Assembly: GCA_045536365.1 (NCBI GenBank)
Contig: JAZSNL010000018.1
Location: 62,001-126,000, forward strand
Direction: 5' to 3'
DNA: 64,000 nt
Source of the DNA: JAZSNL01 sp045536365
GTDB taxonomy: Bacteria; Bacillota_I; Bacilli_A; ML615J-28; CAG-313
Position 1 is the stretch's first letter. Each line of letters starts with the position of its first letter. This document shows positions 61,346 to 64,000 of the stretch, piece by piece. The notes under the pieces were generated by a model. It was not told the origin of the DNA. It did no database searches and saw nothing but the letters and a program-made list of their open reading frames with translations. Both the position numbers and the translations under genes were made by a program.

Positions 61346-61383
61346 AAAGGATATAATCATTGTTTTGATTATATCCTTTTAAA
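61346..61383 (+). terminator. Rho-independent terminator before the heat-shock operon
   Basis: A perfect 14-bp stem (61346-61359 with 61366-61379), 6-nt loop, T tail. Confidence 0.9.
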
Positions 61384-61396
61384 TTTATTTAAAATT

Positions 61397-61423
61397 TTAG
61401 CACTTTACACTTGACAGTGCTAA
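61397..61423 (+). promoter_or_regulatory. CIRCE operator (HrcA binding site)
   Basis: TTAGCACTT-N9-CAGTGCTAA at 61397-61405 and 61415-61423. It matches the CIRCE consensus TTAGCACTC-N9-GAGTGCTAA except at the innermost base of each arm. It covers the -35 box, so HrcA binding would block RNA polymerase. Confidence 0.93.
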
Positions 61424-61439
61424 AATAATGTGATATAAT
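61411..61439 (+). promoter_or_regulatory. Promoter of hrcA-grpE-dnaK
   Basis: TTGACA (61411-61416, full consensus), 17-bp spacer, TATAAT (61434-61439) with TGA in front. It is an ideal vegetative promoter with the -35 inside CIRCE. Confidence 0.9.
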
Positions 61440-61477
61440 ATTAGCGGTTAAATTAAAAGAGTGCTAGGAGGTATGAG

Positions 61478-62488
61478 ATGATAACAAAGCGTCAAGTGTT
61501 AATTCTTGTTGCAATAGTAGAAGAATATGTTAAAACTAATGAACCAGTTGGTTCTGTTACTTTAACTAAAAGAGAAGATTTAAATTATTCTTCAGCAACA
61601 ATTAGAAATGAAATGGCTACATTAGAAGAACTTGGTTATTTAGAAAAAACACATACTTCTAGTGGAAGAGTTCCTTCTGAAAAAGGATACAGATTATATG
61701 TTGAAGAAGTTATGAAAAGAGAAAAAGATCATGAAATGAGCTATCCAATTATTGATGAAATCTTTAATCGCCCGGATATTTCAAGCAGTGAAGCTATTAA
61801 TGAATCAATGAATCTTTTTACTGATTTAACTAATTATGCTTCAATTGTTCTTGGTAAAACAGCTATCAACGCAAGAATAAAGAAAATTCAATTAATAGAA
61901 TTAAAATATCCTAATGCGTTAATAATTATGGTTACTGATCAAGGACATGTAGAAAATAAACGTATTAAAATCCCTGAAGGATTTAAATATAGTGATATTG
62001 AAAAAGTTATTAAAGCATTAGATGAAATTTTACATAATGTTTTATTTAGTGATATTGAAAAAGTTATTTCTAATGGCGAATTTGATGAAAAATTAAAATA
62101 CTATATGAATTATCATGAAGAATTAGTTTATGCTTGTTTAGAAATATTTAAAGATATGGTATCTGATAAATATCAATTAAGTGGTAAATATAATATTATG
62201 TCTCAACCTGAATTCCAAGACGTTGAAAAAGCAAAGGAATTCTTAGATGCGATTGAAAGAAAAGATATTATGCGAATAGTTAGTAGTGATCGTAGCGGAA
62301 TTACTATTAAAATAGGTCAAGAAAATGAATTGAAATTCTTAAAAGATTGTACTGTTATTACAGTACCTTATGAAGCATCAGATGGTACTATTGGTGCGAT
62401 ATCAGTATTTGGACCTACAAGAATGGAATATAGTAAAGTAATTTCTCTACTTGAATATATCGCAATGTATATTAAAAAAGTAATATAG
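61478..62488 (+). CDS. hrcA: Heat-inducible transcription repressor HrcA
   Basis: This is a 336-residue protein. Winged-helix N-terminus (MITKRQVLILVAIVEEYVKTNEPVGSVTL, then SSATIRNEMATLEELGYLEKTHTSSGRVPSEKGYRLY) and GAF-like core (GAISVFGPTRMEYSKVISLLEYIA) are typical. It represses this operon through CIRCE and is kept active by GroEL. TAGGAGG lies 6 nt before ATG 61478; an ATG at 61473 meets a stop at once. Confidence 0.97.
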   Translation: MITKRQVLILVAIVEEYVKTNEPVGSVTLTKREDLNYSSATIRNEMATLEELGYLEKTHTSSGRVPSEKGYRLYVEEVMKREKDHEMSYPIIDEIFNRPDISSSEAINESMNLFTDLTNYASIVLGKTAINARIKKIQLIELKYPNALIIMVTDQGHVENKRIKIPEGFKYSDIEKVIKALDEILHNVLFSDIEKVISNGEFDEKLKYYMNYHEELVYACLEIFKDMVSDKYQLSGKYNIMSQPEFQDVEKAKEFLDAIERKDIMRIVSSDRSGITIKIGQENELKFLKDCTVITVPYEASDGTIGAISVFGPTRMEYSKVISLLEYIAMYIKKVI

Positions 62489-62500
62489 GAGGAAGTAATT

Positions 62501-63139
62501 TTGGTAGAAGAACATAACCGCTATAAGGAAGAAGAAAAAGAATTAGAAGAAGAAATGAAGGAATCTGTTGAAAAAGAAGAAACTTCTAAAGAAAATAAAG
62601 ACAATAAGAAAAAGAATAAAAAAGAAAAAAATAAAAAAGAAGAAAAAGTTGAAGTTGAAACTGAAGAAGAAGTTGTTGAAGAAGTAATAGATGAAAAATA
62701 TGAAGCTTTAATGACTGAAATAGCTCAATTAAAAGATAGTTTATTAAGAAACCAAGCAGAACTTGAAAACTTTAAAAGAAGAACAAATGAAGAAAGAATT
62801 AAAGAAAGAAAGTATGCGTTAAAGGATTTCTTACTTGAATTAATAAGTGTTATTGATGTTTTAGAAAACGCAATAAATGTTAAAACAGATGACGAAAAAG
62901 TACAAAAATTTTTAAAAGGTTTTGTTATGATTAACGTTATGTTTAAACAAATTCTTGAAAAAGAAGGAGTTGTCAAAATTGAAGCGTTAAATAAACCATT
63001 TGACCCTAATTACCATAACGCAATTGAAATGGTACAAGTAGAAGGGGTTGAAAGTAATATTATTACAGAAGAATTACAAGCGGGTTACATGTATAAAGAC
63101 CGCGTATTAAGACCTAGCATGGTTAAAGTAAATCAATAA
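62501..63139 (+). CDS. grpE: Nucleotide exchange factor GrpE
   Basis: This is a 212-residue protein with a long charged N-terminus (residues 5-65, nearly all Glu and Lys, with poly-KNKKE stretches), then the coiled-coil with RNQAELENFKRRTNEER and the C-terminal beta domain ending KDRVLRPSMVKVNQ. It releases ADP from DnaK. TTG is the start codon, 7 nt after AGGAGG; no ATG is available. A weak start may set the GrpE:DnaK ratio. Confidence 0.95.
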   Translation: MVEEHNRYKEEEKELEEEMKESVEKEETSKENKDNKKKNKKEKNKKEEKVEVETEEEVVEEVIDEKYEALMTEIAQLKDSLLRNQAELENFKRRTNEERIKERKYALKDFLLELISVIDVLENAINVKTDDEKVQKFLKGFVMINVMFKQILEKEGVVKIEALNKPFDPNYHNAIEMVQVEGVESNIITEELQAGYMYKDRVLRPSMVKVNQ

Positions 63140-63154
63140 ATTAGGAGGATTTAA

Positions 63155-64000
<846 letters not shown>

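Overview
The window is a strongly AT-rich stretch of a Bacillota (Firmicutes) chromosome. Stop codons include TGA (for example 5076-5078, 19696-19698, 58078-58080) and tryptophan is TGG, so it is not a recoded Mollicute. A SigK-type sigma factor, a YlmC/YmxH-type protein, the yqeG-yqeH-yqeK-rsfS block, the trmR-trhP1-trhP2-greA-mtnN block and a CIRCE-controlled hrcA-grpE-dnaK operon suggest Bacilli or Erysipelotrichia, or one of the uncultured Bacilli groups close to Mollicutes. The species cannot be named from sequence alone.

Layout. 1-4.4 kb is the end of a defence cluster: the 3' part of mcrC, a superfamily 1 helicase with a C-terminal nuclease-like domain, and a zinc-ribbon protein with a nuclease-like domain. 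4.4-5.5 kb has two unknown membrane proteins. 5.7-9.4 kb encodes a heterodimeric ABC exporter resembling BmrC/BmrD. 9.45-14.4 kb is the most unusual part. It holds two tandem promoter-hairpin cassettes, a decayed DUF4062 gene, and a two-gene unit (divergent class I methyltransferase plus a 962-residue P-loop / alpha-helical / TIR protein). That unit is bracketed by a 55-bp direct repeat carrying a complete -35/-10 promoter.

14.4-26.7 kb is mainly metabolic and transport: a DmpA-type and a DppA-type D-aminopeptidase, a MazG-like pyrophosphatase, a membrane-anchored hydrolase, a short-chain dehydrogenase, a split chromate transporter, an amidase, an acyltransferase with a membrane partner, and a cation antiporter behind a probable Mn2+ (yybP-ykoY) riboswitch. 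26.8-34.8 kb carries a large GH18 lipoprotein with InlB-type repeats, an ECF sigma / membrane protein / lipoprotein set, a double-GNAT protein and a metallo-beta-lactamase-fold enzyme. 34.8-42.2 kb is one apparent operon joining a leaderless GH9 hydrolase, a DUF1292-like protein, a SWIM protein and a SNF2 helicase. A second heterodimeric ABC exporter, a HEPN-like/CBS fusion, a DUF4430/ECF-S pair, a guanylate kinase-like protein and a metallopeptidase fill 42.2-49.3 kb. A TPR-type XRE regulator follows at 49.6 kb.

50.9-64 kb is conserved housekeeping: tRNA wobble-uridine hydroxylation/methylation (trmR, trhP1, trhP2), greA, mtnN, tcdA and sigK on the minus strand, ribosome-assembly genes, a ROK-like protein, and the heat-shock operon running off the window end inside dnaK. 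Promoters of the form TTGNNN-17-TATAAT, often with a TGA before the -10, and hairpin/T-tract terminators are easy to see through the whole window.
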